From DASUAO01 sp046484625 (GTDB taxonomy: Bacteria; Actinomycetota; Acidimicrobiia; IMCC26256; PALSA-555): a stretch of 11,885 nucleotides of DNA. The stretch lies in NCBI GenBank assembly GCA_046484625.1, contig JAWOIO010000196.1, forward strand, positions 1-11,885. Direction: 5' to 3'. A program made the translations under genes and the position numbers. Under the pieces are notes generated by a model. It searched no databases. It saw nothing but the letters and a program-made list of their open reading frames with translations, and was not told where the DNA came from. Of this stretch, positions 1-6,037 are shown one piece after another; the stretch's first letter is position 1; each line of letters starts with the position of its first letter.

Positions 1-590
1 TCGGCCGCGACCGGTGCATCGCCGAGGGCCGTCCGCAACACCTCGACGTCGGCGACGGGGATCGACGAGTCGTCGTCGCCGAACAGCCCCAGCCAGGGCG
101 TCTGCAGCGAGGGGACCTCACCCACCAGGGCGGGGAACGGGAGCACGCCGGCAGTGACGATGCCGCCCCCGTAGAACCCGACGGCCGCACCGAGCGCGCG
201 TCGGGCCGCGACGAGGAACGTCGCCCGCCCCCCGAAGCAGAAGCCGACGATCCCGGTGCGCGTCGCGGCGAAGCCCGTTGATTCGACGAGCCCGAGCGCC
301 GCATCGACGTCCATGAGGATGCCGTCGTCCGTGACCCCTTCGAAGAGCGGGATCACCGCGCCGAAGTCGCCGTAGTCGGCGGTCCCCCCGCCGGCGCGAT
401 GGAAGAAGGAGGGTGCGACGGCGTGGTAGCCGGCACGCGCGAACCGACGCGTGACGTCGCGGATGTGCTCGTTGACCCCGAAGGCCTCCTGCACGACGAT
501 CACCGCGCCACGGGCGTCGCCCGCAGGGGCCGCCTCGAAGCACTCCATCGATCCGTCGGCCGTCACGAGCGTCCTGGTCGTCTCGGTCAT
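1..590 (-). CDS. Dienelactone hydrolase family protein (C-terminus cut by window edge)
   Basis: This is an alpha/beta hydrolase of the dienelactone hydrolase (carboxymethylenebutenolidase-like) family, normally a cytoplasmic enzyme that opens enol-lactones in aromatic catabolism; many paralogues have unknown substrates. Translation from the ATG at 590 gives 196 residues before the left edge. Family landmarks are visible: VVQEAFGVNEHIRDV near residues 32-46 with the conserved Glu35, the nucleophile elbow GFCFGG with Cys118 (Cys instead of Ser is typical of this family), and LGLFGDDDSSIP near 167-178, which carries the acidic triad residue. The catalytic His would lie past the edge, so the triad cannot be confirmed. 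The ATG start is supported by AGGAA eight bases upstream. It is divergent from the DUF1295 gene at 718. A ten-codon ORF ends on its start codon, so translational coupling is possible. Family assignment is firm; the substrate is not known. Confidence 0.9.
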   Translation of the reverse strand, partial: MTETTRTLVTADGSMECFEAAPAGDARGAVIVVQEAFGVNEHIRDVTRRFARAGYHAVAPSFFHRAGGGTADYGDFGAVIPLFEGVTDDGILMDVDAALGLVESTGFAATRTGIVGFCFGGRATFLVAARRALGAAVGFYGGGIVTAGVLPFPALVGEVPSLQTPWLGLFGDDDSSIPVADVEVLRTALGDAPVAA

Positions 591-622
591 CACTCCAGTT
601 CCTGCATGTCGGGTTCCTGCAT
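590..622 (-). other. Candidate ten-codon leader ORF overlapping the hydrolase start
   Basis: Reading the minus strand from 622 gives an ORF with product MQEPDMQELE and a TGA at 592-590. The last base of the TGA is the first base of the hydrolase ATG (TGATG). The first ATG is preceded by AGGAG with a six-base spacer. The internal ATG at 607 is preceded by AGGAA, also with six bases, because the ORF is built from the 15-bp tandem repeat. This is seen directly in the sequence. That it is translated and couples ribosomes onto the hydrolase is inference; the ORF is too short to judge from coding statistics. Confidence 0.35.
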
Positions 623-628
623 GTCGGG
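599..628. repeat. Two perfect 15-bp tandem repeat units
   Basis: The unit read on the minus strand is CCCGACATGCAGGAA, present at 628-614 and 613-599 with no mismatch. Each unit contains an ATG and an AGGAA, so tandem copying duplicates a ribosome-binding site with a start codon six bases after it. CAGGAG just upstream (634-629) looks like the end of a third, partial unit. The unit length is a multiple of three, so a change in copy number would keep the small ORF in frame. Confidence 0.9.
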
Positions 629-656
629 CTCCTGTCCGCCCTGGCTCGGTCGGCTC

Positions 657-667
657 GGATCAGATCC
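657..667. promoter_or_regulatory. 11-bp palindrome in the divergent promoter region
   Basis: GGATCAGATCC is a perfect palindrome around a central base. It lies between the divergent hydrolase and DUF1295 genes, about 35 bases downstream of the predicted minus-strand -10 box. A small dimeric regulator could bind it, but one short palindrome of this size can occur by chance. Confidence 0.25.
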
Positions 668-700
668 TGCGACCACACGGTTCGCAGACGGCACGGCGAG

Positions 701-706
701 ATCCTA
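701..706 (-). promoter_or_regulatory. Candidate -10 box for the dienelactone hydrolase
   Basis: On the minus strand TAGGAT matches the TANNNT actinobacterial -10 pattern. It would place the start of transcription near 694 and give a leader of about 100 bases that includes the palindrome, the tandem repeat and the small ORF. It overlaps the plus-strand -10 box at 705-710, so the two divergent promoters could not easily fire at the same moment. No clear -35 element was found. Confidence 0.4.
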
Positions 707-710
707 CGAT
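705..710 (+). promoter_or_regulatory. Candidate leaderless -10 box (TACGAT) for the DUF1295 gene
   Basis: TACGAT ends seven bases before the ATG at 718. In actinobacteria a TANNNT box at this distance usually means that transcription starts at or next to the start codon and the mRNA has no leader. No Shine-Dalgarno sequence precedes this ATG, which agrees. The same geometry recurs at 3256, 6026 and 10833. Confidence 0.6.
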
Positions 711-717
711 CCCCTGG

Positions 718-1635
718 ATGACGGCGAACCCGGCGCCCCGAGGCCGCGCCCTCGGCCGAACCGCGTCCCTCGTGGTCATCGCGGCCATCTACCTCGCCGC
801 CACCGCGGTCGCGGTCGTCGTCGTCGACCTGCTCGGCGACGACCCGCTCCTCGCCATCACCGTGGCGCTGTTCGCGGCGACCGGCGTCGTCTACCTCGCG
901 AGCCTCACGCTGCGCAACGGGTCGTGCTTCGACGCGTACTGGAGCGTCGCTCCGCCGCTGGTCGCGGTGTACTGGCTCACGGAGGCCGCGCCCGGCGCCG
1001 ACGGAGCACGCCAGGTCCTCGTGACCACGCTCGTCTTCCTGTGGGGGATCCGGCTCACGCTGAACTGGGCCAGGTCGTGGCCCGGCCTCGACCACGAGGA
1101 CTGGCGCTACACGCAGATGTACCGCGATGCGCCGCTGCCGACCTGGGCCGTCAGCCTGCTCGGCGTCCACTTCTTCCCGACCGTCCAGATCGCGCTCGGG
1201 TGCCTGGCGCTGCGGTTCGCGCTCGCCACGGGGACCGACGGCTTCGGGGTGATCGACGTCGTCGCCGGGATCGTCACCATCGGCGCGATCGCGATCGAGA
1301 CGATCGCCGACGAGCAGCGACGGGCGTTCGCGCGGACCGCCGGTCCGGGTGAATGGTGTCGCAGCGGTCTCTGGGCGCGATCGCGCCACCCGAACTACTT
1401 CGGCGAGGTCGCGTTCTGGTGTGGCCTCTACGGCTTCGCCCTCGCGGCCGACCTCGACGCGTGGTGGACGATCGTCGGGCCCGTCGCGATGATCGCCATG
1501 ATGCTCGCGGCGAGCGTCCCGATGATGGACCGGCGCAACGCCGAGCGGCGACCGGGGTACGCGGAGGCGACCAAGGGCCTTCCCGCGCTCGTGCCCCGCG
1601 GACGCGGGGCGCCTAGCCTTCCGTCGAAGTCGTAG
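718..1635 (+). CDS. DUF1295 / steroid 5-alpha-reductase-like integral membrane protein
   Basis: A 305-residue multi-pass membrane protein of the DUF1295 family, related to the C-terminal domain of 3-oxo-5-alpha-steroid 4-dehydrogenases. Hydrophobic segments lie near residues 15-37, 43-62, 75-90, 98-112, 145-168, 178-195 and 230-268. Family landmarks are the loop NWARSWPGLDHEDWRY (116-131) and the signature GLWARSRHPNYFGEVAFWCG (217-236), in which the RHPNYxGE motif is shared with NAD(P)H-binding sterol reductases. Enzyme activity and substrate are unproven for this subfamily. The ATG at 718 is chosen because it follows a leaderless-type -10 box and starts just before the first hydrophobic segment; the reading frame stays open further upstream but with no supporting signal. 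It is followed after 37 bases by the acyl-CoA synthetase, which suggests a loose link to lipid metabolism. Confidence 0.88.
   Translation: MTANPAPRGRALGRTASLVVIAAIYLAATAVAVVVVDLLGDDPLLAITVALFAATGVVYLASLTLRNGSCFDAYWSVAPPLVAVYWLTEAAPGADGARQVLVTTLVFLWGIRLTLNWARSWPGLDHEDWRYTQMYRDAPLPTWAVSLLGVHFFPTVQIALGCLALRFALATGTDGFGVIDVVAGIVTIGAIAIETIADEQRRAFARTAGPGEWCRSGLWARSRHPNYFGEVAFWCGLYGFALAADLDAWWTIVGPVAMIAMMLAASVPMMDRRNAERRPGYAEATKGLPALVPRGRGAPSLPSKS
1614..1619 (+). promoter_or_regulatory. Candidate -10 box (TAGCCT) for the acyl-CoA synthetase
   Basis: TAGCCT fits TANNNT and lies inside the last codons of the DUF1295 gene. Transcription would start near 1626, leaving a leader of about 47 bases that carries the AAGGAG ribosome-binding site at 1658-1663. 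This would allow the synthetase to be expressed apart from the gene before it. No -35 element is obvious. Confidence 0.35.
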
Positions 1636-1657
1636 CCCGAGACACCGAGCCCGACAC

Positions 1658-1663
1658 AAGGAG
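1658..1663 (+). promoter_or_regulatory. Strong ribosome-binding site that fixes a TTG start
   Basis: AAGGAG lies nine bases before the TTG at 1673. It decides the start of the acyl-CoA synthetase, since no ATG or GTG is near and the protein aligns with family members from this point. Confidence 0.7.
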
Positions 1664-1672
1664 CGAGAGAAG

Positions 1673-3229
1673 TTGAAGGAGCTCATCTTCCACCGCATGC
1701 TTCTGCCCGCCGCCGAGCGGCGCGCCGGCCACCCCGCGATCATCGACGGCGACTACACGGCGGACTACTCCCAGCACGTCGACCGCGTGTTCCGGCTCAC
1801 CCACGCCCTGGAGCACCAGCTGCAGGTCGCGCGCGACGACCGCTTCGCCGTGATGGCGCTCAACAGCCACCAGTTCCTCGAGCTCTACCACGGTGCGTTC
1901 CTCGGCGCGGGGGTCGTGAACCCGCTCAACCTCCGTCTCGCCCCGGCCGAGCTCGCCTACATCCTGAAGGACTCGGGATCGAAGGTGTGCTTCGTCGACC
2001 CGTTCTTCGCGGGTGTGATCGACTCGGTGCGCGAGGAGGCGGGCATCGAGACCGTCGTGCTCATCGGCGATGGCGACGTACCGCACGACACCACCTACGA
2101 GGCCCTGATCGCGGCCGGTGAGTCCGTCGTCCCAGACGAACCCGAGGAGGACGACCCGGTCGTCTTGATGTACACGGGCGGGACGACGGGCCTGCCCAAG
2201 GGTGTGCTCCTCGACCAGCGCGCCGAGATGCTGAACTTGTACCACGTGGCCACGACGTGGCAGATCCGCGAAGACCTCGTCTACCTGCACCAGACCCCGT
2301 TGTTCCACGCCGCGTCGATGGGTGGGATCCTCGGCGTCCCCGGGACGGGCGCGACATCGACGTTCGTGCCGGTGTTCGACGTCCCGAACGTCCTCGACGT
2401 GATCGAGCGTGACCAGGTGTCGATGACCGTCATGGTCCCGACGATGGTCGGGATGATGGTCCAGCACCCCGACTTCCGGCCCGAGCGGATCGCCTCGCTC
2501 GAGATCCTCACCTACGGCGCTTCGCCGATGCCAGGCGCGCTGCTCGATCAGATCCTCAAGATGCTCCCCGACCTACGGGTCTTCCAGGGCTACGGCATGA
2601 CCGAGAGCTCGGCGGTGCTCACCGCCCTCACCGCCGACGACCATCGCGCCGGCGGGGATCGTCTGCGCTCGGCCGGTCGCGCCGTTCCCGGAGTCGTCCT
2701 CTCGATCCAGGACGAGGACGGCAACGTGCTGTCGTCGGGCGAGACCGGCGAGGTGTGCGCACGCGCCGGCAACTTCATGCGCGAGTACTGGAACAAGCCC
2801 GACGCGACGGAGGAGGTGTTCCGCGGCGGCTGGTACCACACCGGCGACGCCGGGTACCTCGACGCCGAGGGCTACCTCTTCCTCGTCGACCGCGTGAAGG
2901 ACATGATCGTCACGGGCGGTGAGAACGTGTACTCCATCGAGGTCGAGAACGCGATCGCCACCCATCCCGCGGTGGCCCAGGTCGCGGTGATCGGCATCCC
3001 CGACGACACGTGGGGCGAGGCGGTGCACGCGGTCGTCGTCCCGAAGGAGGGCGCGAGCGTGACTGGCGACGAGATCATCGAGCACGCACGCGGGACGATC
3101 GCCGGCTACAAGGTCCCGAAGTCGGTCGAGATCCGCGACGAGCCGCTCCCGCTGTCCGGCGCGATGAAGGTCCTCAAGCGCGAGCTGCGCGCCGCGTTCT
3201 GGGACGACAGCGACCGCAAGGTCAACTGA
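1673..3229 (+). CDS. AMP-forming acyl-CoA synthetase (fatty-acid--CoA ligase family)
   Basis: A 518-residue ANL-superfamily enzyme that activates a carboxylic acid with ATP and joins it to CoA. The motif order is complete: phosphate-binding loop MYTGGTTGLPKG near 166-177, YGMTES near 305-310, WYHTGDAGYLD near 387-397, and the hinge region LVDRVKDMIVTGGENVYSIE near 404-423, where the N- and C-terminal domains meet. The C-terminal catalytic lysine is K499 in SGAMKVLKREL. Most relatives have Gly rather than Met just before this Lys. There is no signal peptide or membrane segment, so it is cytosolic. The TTG start follows a good AAGGAG. The substrate may be a medium or long fatty acid, a steroid side-chain acid or another carboxylate; the motifs do not distinguish these. 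It lies 38 bases upstream of the DUF3039 gene, which has its own promoter. Confidence 0.93.
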   Translation: MKELIFHRMLLPAAERRAGHPAIIDGDYTADYSQHVDRVFRLTHALEHQLQVARDDRFAVMALNSHQFLELYHGAFLGAGVVNPLNLRLAPAELAYILKDSGSKVCFVDPFFAGVIDSVREEAGIETVVLIGDGDVPHDTTYEALIAAGESVVPDEPEEDDPVVLMYTGGTTGLPKGVLLDQRAEMLNLYHVATTWQIREDLVYLHQTPLFHAASMGGILGVPGTGATSTFVPVFDVPNVLDVIERDQVSMTVMVPTMVGMMVQHPDFRPERIASLEILTYGASPMPGALLDQILKMLPDLRVFQGYGMTESSAVLTALTADDHRAGGDRLRSAGRAVPGVVLSIQDEDGNVLSSGETGEVCARAGNFMREYWNKPDATEEVFRGGWYHTGDAGYLDAEGYLFLVDRVKDMIVTGGENVYSIEVENAIATHPAVAQVAVIGIPDDTWGEAVHAVVVPKEGASVTGDEIIEHARGTIAGYKVPKSVEIRDEPLPLSGAMKVLKRELRAAFWDDSDRKVN

Positions 3230-3234
3230 CTCAC

Positions 3235-3254
3235 CGGGACTCGACGGCGTCCCG
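3235..3254. promoter_or_regulatory. Short hairpin / inverted repeat next to the DUF3039 promoter
   Basis: CGGGAC (3235-3240) and GTCCCG (3249-3254) form a perfect 6-bp stem with an eight-base loop. It begins six bases after the acyl-CoA synthetase stop and ends two bases before the -10 box at 3256. It might weaken read-through from the synthetase, or act as an operator in the spacer of the next promoter. There is no T tract, so it is not a classic terminator. Confidence 0.35.
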
Positions 3255-3255
3255 C

Positions 3256-3261
3256 TACGCT
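3256..3261 (+). promoter_or_regulatory. Candidate leaderless -10 box (TACGCT) for DUF3039-lipB-YceI
   Basis: TACGCT ends six bases before the ATG at 3268. No Shine-Dalgarno sequence lies between the box and the start codon, which points to a leaderless transcript covering the three tightly packed genes that follow. Confidence 0.6.
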
Positions 3262-3267
3262 GCCGAC

Positions 3268-3501
3268 ATGCCCGCGGAGACGATCACCCCGGTCGAGGCG
3301 CCCGAGCGCATCGACACCGACGACGGCGACCACGACCGGTTCGCGCACTACTGCCGGAAAGAGGACATCACCCGCGCCATGGTCACCGGCGAGGCGATCG
3401 TGGCGCTGTGCGGCAAGAAGTGGGTGCCGAGCCGCGACCCGCAGCGCTACCCGATCTGCCCCGCGTGCAAGGAGCGCAAGGCCGCGGGCTGGTCGCTCTG
3501 A
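3268..3501 (+). CDS. DUF3039 family small cysteine-containing protein
   Basis: A 77-residue protein of the DUF3039 family, a conserved small protein of actinobacteria without a settled function. The family hallmarks are DHDRFAHY (21-28), VTGEAIVALCGKKWVP (39-54) and the C-terminal CPAC pair (64-67). Cys29, Cys48, Cys64 and Cys67, with His22 and His27 nearby, could make a small zinc site; that is inferred from the spacing, not known. The ATG at 3268 follows a leaderless -10 box, and the conserved part starts soon after it. The stop codon overlaps the proposed first codon of lipB (CTGA at 3498-3501), so the two are probably translated from one message. A longer upstream extension in this frame is not supported. 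Confidence 0.88.
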   Translation: MPAETITPVEAPERIDTDDGDHDRFAHYCRKEDITRAMVTGEAIVALCGKKWVPSRDPQRYPICPACKERKAAGWSL

Positions 3502-4172
3502 GCCCGCTGCTCCGCGTCCGCCGCCTCGGCACCGTCGGCTACTCCGACGCGCTCGGGCTCCAGGAGCGGCTGTTCACCCGGGCGGGAGAGGCGTGGTTGC
3601 TCCTGCTCGAGCACCCGGCCGTCTTCACGCTGGGCGTACGCGCCCGGCCCGAGCACGTCCTCGTCGACCCGGCCCGCGTCGGGGCCGACCTCCAGCAGGT
3701 CCACCGCGGCGGCGACGTCACCTACCACGGCCCCGGCCAGCTCGTCGGATACCTGGTGGTCGACGTCCCGTTCGGGCCGGGCGCGGTACACGCGCACGTC
3801 GCCGCGATCGAGCAGGTCGTGCTCGACGCGCTCGGCGACCTCGGACTCGACGGCGCCGGTCGGCGGGCCGGACATCCCGGTGTCTGGGTCGGCGACCGCA
3901 AGATCGCAGCCGTGGGTGTGCGCATCACCCGGGGCCGGTCGATGCACGGCTTCGCGCTGAACGTGGACCCGGATCTCACCATGTTCGACCACATCGTCCC
4001 CTGCGGCATCCACGATCTCGGCGTGACGTCCCTGGCCGCCGAAGGTCGCCCGGTGCCGAGCAGCGTCGTGCAGGACGCGATCGTGGCGCGTGCAGCCGCG
4101 CAGTTCGGCGACGGCGACGTCGACGACCGCGCGATGCGGTGGGACGTCGTGGACGCCACGGTCCTGCAGTGA
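3498..4172 (+). CDS. lipB: Octanoyl-[acyl-carrier-protein]:protein N-octanoyltransferase (lipoate biosynthesis)
   Basis: LipB moves the octanoyl group from octanoyl-ACP to a lysine of lipoyl domains (pyruvate and 2-oxoglutarate dehydrogenases, glycine cleavage H protein); LipA then inserts sulfur. Signature motifs are RGGDVTYHGPGQLVGYL, the lysine segment GDRKIAAVGVRI and the cysteine segment FDHIVPCGI. Counting from a CTG at 3498 gives 224 residues with Lys135 and Cys169, the same numbers as the catalytic pair of the E. coli enzyme. The start is the weak point: no ATG, GTG or TTG lies close to the conserved N-terminus SPLLRVRRLG. The options are the CTG at 3498, which overlaps the DUF3039 stop as CTGA, or a GTG at 3465 inside DUF3039 (235 residues). 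Its own stop overlaps the YceI start as GTGA. lipA is not in the window. Confidence 0.93.
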   Translation: MSPLLRVRRLGTVGYSDALGLQERLFTRAGEAWLLLLEHPAVFTLGVRARPEHVLVDPARVGADLQQVHRGGDVTYHGPGQLVGYLVVDVPFGPGAVHAHVAAIEQVVLDALGDLGLDGAGRRAGHPGVWVGDRKIAAVGVRITRGRSMHGFALNVDPDLTMFDHIVPCGIHDLGVTSLAAEGRPVPSSVVQDAIVARAAAQFGDGDVDDRAMRWDVVDATVLQ

Positions 4173-4651
4173 CGACCTACCGCATCGAACCGTCGGCGTC
4201 GACGGTCGACGTGGCGGCGACGTCGACCCTCCACGGGATCGACGGCCATGCCGACGGCGTCACGGGCTCGGTCGAGATCGACGACGACGGTGTGCTCGTC
4301 GGTGCGCACGTCGAGGTCGACGCCGCGCGGCTCGGTTGGGGCAACCCCCTGCTCGACCGCGAGACGCGACGACGGATCAACGTCCGCGACCACCCGACGA
4401 TCAGCGGCCGCGTGCTGTCGGTCGAGTCCGCCGCCGACGGGATGCACGTGCGCGGGTCGATCAGCTTCCTGGGCGTCGAGAACGAGGTGACCGGGACCGT
4501 GTCGGTCGTCACCGCGTCACCCGGACGGGTGGTCGTCGAGGGCGAGCAGTCGTTCGACGTGCGCGACTGGGGTCTCACACCCCCCAACCTGCTGCTGATC
4601 CGCGTCGAGCCCGAGATCCGGGTCCGCATCCACGTCGAAGCAATCGCCTGA
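4169..4651 (+). CDS. YceI family lipid-binding-like protein
   Basis: A 160-residue YceI-domain protein. The family forms a lipocalin-like beta-barrel, and known members bind polyisoprenoids or other lipids. Visible features are the opening YRIEPSASTVDVAATSTLHG (4-23), RINVRDHPTISGR (69-81), then SFLGVENEVTGTVSV (99-113) and DVRDWGLTPPNLLLIRVEPE near the end. No signal peptide is present, unlike the periplasmic E. coli protein, so this one is probably cytosolic. Its GTG start overlaps the lipB stop (GTGA), a sign of translational coupling. A link to octanoyl or lipoyl metabolism is suggested only by this placement. It ends 14 bases before a hairpin element and faces the P450 gene. Confidence 0.88.
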   Translation: MTTYRIEPSASTVDVAATSTLHGIDGHADGVTGSVEIDDDGVLVGAHVEVDAARLGWGNPLLDRETRRRINVRDHPTISGRVLSVESAADGMHVRGSISFLGVENEVTGTVSVVTASPGRVVVEGEQSFDVRDWGLTPPNLLLIRVEPEIRVRIHVEAIA

Positions 4652-4664
4652 CCCCACCTTCCAC

Positions 4665-4715
4665 CGTTCTTGCGTCGGTAAGTGTCGAAATGCGCCAACT
4701 ACTGACGCAAGAACG
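4665..4715. repeat. 51-bp palindromic hairpin element between convergent genes
   Basis: CGTTCTTGCGTC (4665-4676) is perfectly complementary to GACGCAAGAACG (4704-4715). The stem continues through a G-T wobble and three more pairs (4677-4680 with 4700-4703), leaving a loop of 19 bases. It sits between the ends of the YceI gene and the P450 gene, so it could end transcription from both sides, although no T run follows either arm. The right arm, ACTGACGCAAGAAC, resembles the arm CTGACGCCAAAA of the element at 10767-10813, which suggests a shared repeat family. Confidence 0.7.
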
Positions 4716-4724
4716 CCGGCCCGT

Positions 4725-5915
4725 TCAGGCGGCGCGGGTGACGGGGACGTTCGAGAAGCCGGCGACGTTCGACATCTGCACCCGGCGCAGCCCGGCATCG
4801 TCGACCTCGTAGCGCGGCCACCGGTCGGCGAGCTCCTCGAACGCGATGCGGCTCTCGAGACGCGCGAGTGCGGCACCGAGACACGAGTGGATGCCGTGCC
4901 CGAGCCCGACGCGCAGCCCCAGCTCCCGGTCGATGTCGAACCGGTCGGGGTCCTCGTACTCGCGCTCGTCGCGGTTCGCCGCCCCCGTGATGAGGAAGAC
5001 GGGCTGGGCCTCGGGGATCGTGACGCCGTGGTACTCGGCCGGCCGGTGGGTGAACCGACCCTGGTACTGCGAAGGGGCCCAGTACCGGAGGACCTCCTCC
5101 ACGGCCGGGACCGCGGCCGCACGGTCTGCGAGCACCTTGGCCCACTCGTTCGGGTTCCGCTCGAAGAGCACGACGCCGTTCCCGATCAGCTTCGTGACCG
5201 TCTCGCTGCCTGCCGCCGCGAGCAAGGTCGCGAACCCCGCGATCTCGCCGTCGTCGAGGCGGTGGGTCGCGCGGTCGTCGCCCTCCACCTCCGCGTCGAT
5301 GAGCCCGCAGATCATGTCGTCGGCCGGGTGACGGCGCTTGTCGGCGATGAGCTCCAGGAAGTAGAGGACCTGCGAGAGCCCCGCCTCCATGCCCTCCTGC
5401 GAGGGCTCGGGATCTCCCGGCTCGCGGTGGAGCATCAGGTCGGTCCAGTGGCGGATCTGCTGCTGGTCGGCCTCGGGGACGCCCAGCATCGTCGAGATCA
5501 CCTCGACCGGGAAGGGTGCCGCGAAGTCCGCGACCGCGTCGAACCTGTCGGCGCCGTCGAACGCGCCGAGGTGGCGCACGATGACCCCGCGCACCATCGG
5601 CTCGAGCGCCGCCATCGCTCGGGGCGTGAACACGCGGCTGACGAGCTTGCGCATCCGGTCGTGCTCCGGCGGGTCCATCATGATGATGCTCTGACCCTTG
5701 GCGGTGTTCTCCGCCGCGGTGAGCTGGTCGATCGTGAGCCCGTGCTCGCTGCTGAACGTCTTCCAGTCGCGGTGGGCGGTCACGACGTCGTCGAAGCGCG
5801 ACAGCGCCCAGAACCCGTACTGCTCGTTGTGGTAGACGGGCGCCTCGTCGCGCAGCCAGCGGTACGTGTCGTAGGGGTCGTCGAAGAAGTCCTCCGACAG
5901 CGGGTCGAACTCCAC
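4725..5915 (-). CDS. Cytochrome P450
   Basis: A 396-residue soluble bacterial P450 that would use ferredoxin or a similar partner to insert oxygen into a substrate. The I-helix motif is AGSET (235-239), the ExxR motif is E274-R277 in EEVLR, and the haem loop is GLGHGIHSCLG (337-347) with Cys345 as the iron ligand. The position usually held by Phe in FxxGxxxCxG is Leu338. The N-terminus EFDPLSEDFFDDPYDTYRWL is typical for actinobacterial P450s. The GTG at 5915 is preferred because AGGAGG lies four bases upstream; a GTG at 5951 would add 12 residues but lacks a good site. Neither a ferredoxin nor a reductase gene is adjacent. Substrate is unknown; the LLM oxidoreductase diverges from it across a shared promoter region. 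Confidence 0.95.
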   Translation of the reverse strand: MEFDPLSEDFFDDPYDTYRWLRDEAPVYHNEQYGFWALSRFDDVVTAHRDWKTFSSEHGLTIDQLTAAENTAKGQSIIMMDPPEHDRMRKLVSRVFTPRAMAALEPMVRGVIVRHLGAFDGADRFDAVADFAAPFPVEVISTMLGVPEADQQQIRHWTDLMLHREPGDPEPSQEGMEAGLSQVLYFLELIADKRRHPADDMICGLIDAEVEGDDRATHRLDDGEIAGFATLLAAAGSETVTKLIGNGVVLFERNPNEWAKVLADRAAAVPAVEEVLRYWAPSQYQGRFTHRPAEYHGVTIPEAQPVFLITGAANRDEREYEDPDRFDIDRELGLRVGLGHGIHSCLGAALARLESRIAFEELADRWPRYEVDDAGLRRVQMSNVAGFSNVPVTRAA

Positions 5916-5919
5916 CGGT

Positions 5920-5925
5920 CCTCCT
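5920..5925 (-). promoter_or_regulatory. AGGAGG ribosome-binding site of the P450 gene
   Basis: On the minus strand AGGAGG stands four bases before the GTG at 5915. It favours this start over the upstream in-frame GTG at 5951. Confidence 0.6.
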
Positions 5926-5983
5926 CGTGCAGTCGGCTCGCCCGGTGTCACCCTTCGGTGCAGGTCGGGTCGCGTCGACGTCG

Positions 5984-5989
5984 AGCGTA
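5984..5989 (-). promoter_or_regulatory. Candidate -10 box (TACGCT) for the P450 gene
   Basis: TACGCT on the minus strand matches TANNNT, placing the transcript start near 5977 and giving a leader of about 60 bases with the AGGAGG site. It lies in the 122-bp divergent region shared with the LLM oxidoreductase, whose own -10 box is about 40 bases away on the other strand. Confidence 0.45.
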
Positions 5990-6025
5990 GGCCGTGGGCA
6001 CGCCACCCGGGCTCGGCCCGGTTGC

Positions 6026-6031
6026 TACGTT
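6026..6031 (+). promoter_or_regulatory. Candidate leaderless -10 box (TACGTT) for the LLM-carboxylase-SDR operon
   Basis: TACGTT ends six bases before the GTG at 6038, with no Shine-Dalgarno sequence between. The geometry matches the other leaderless candidates in the window. Confidence 0.6.
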
Positions 6032-6037
6032 GCCACC

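Noticed and set aside
599..628. Start of a CRISPR array or phase-variable repeat tract
   Set aside because: Only two adjacent 15-bp copies with no spacers. This is a short tandem duplication, not an array.
118..1743. Long minus-strand ORF of 541 codons
   Set aside because: It is very rich in Arg, Asp and Gly with no recognisable domain. It lies antisense to the well-supported DUF1295 gene and out of frame with the dienelactone hydrolase. This is typical of open antisense frames in high-GC DNA.
4665..4715. Calling this hairpin a plain intrinsic terminator
   Set aside because: Position between convergent genes fits, but neither side has a T run and a related element sits upstream of two divergent genes, so a repeat-family label is safer.
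5970..5985. GTCGAC/CGTCGACG palindrome as an operator near the P450 promoter
   Set aside because: CG-rich GTCGAC words are common throughout this DNA, in coding regions too, so the match carries little weight.
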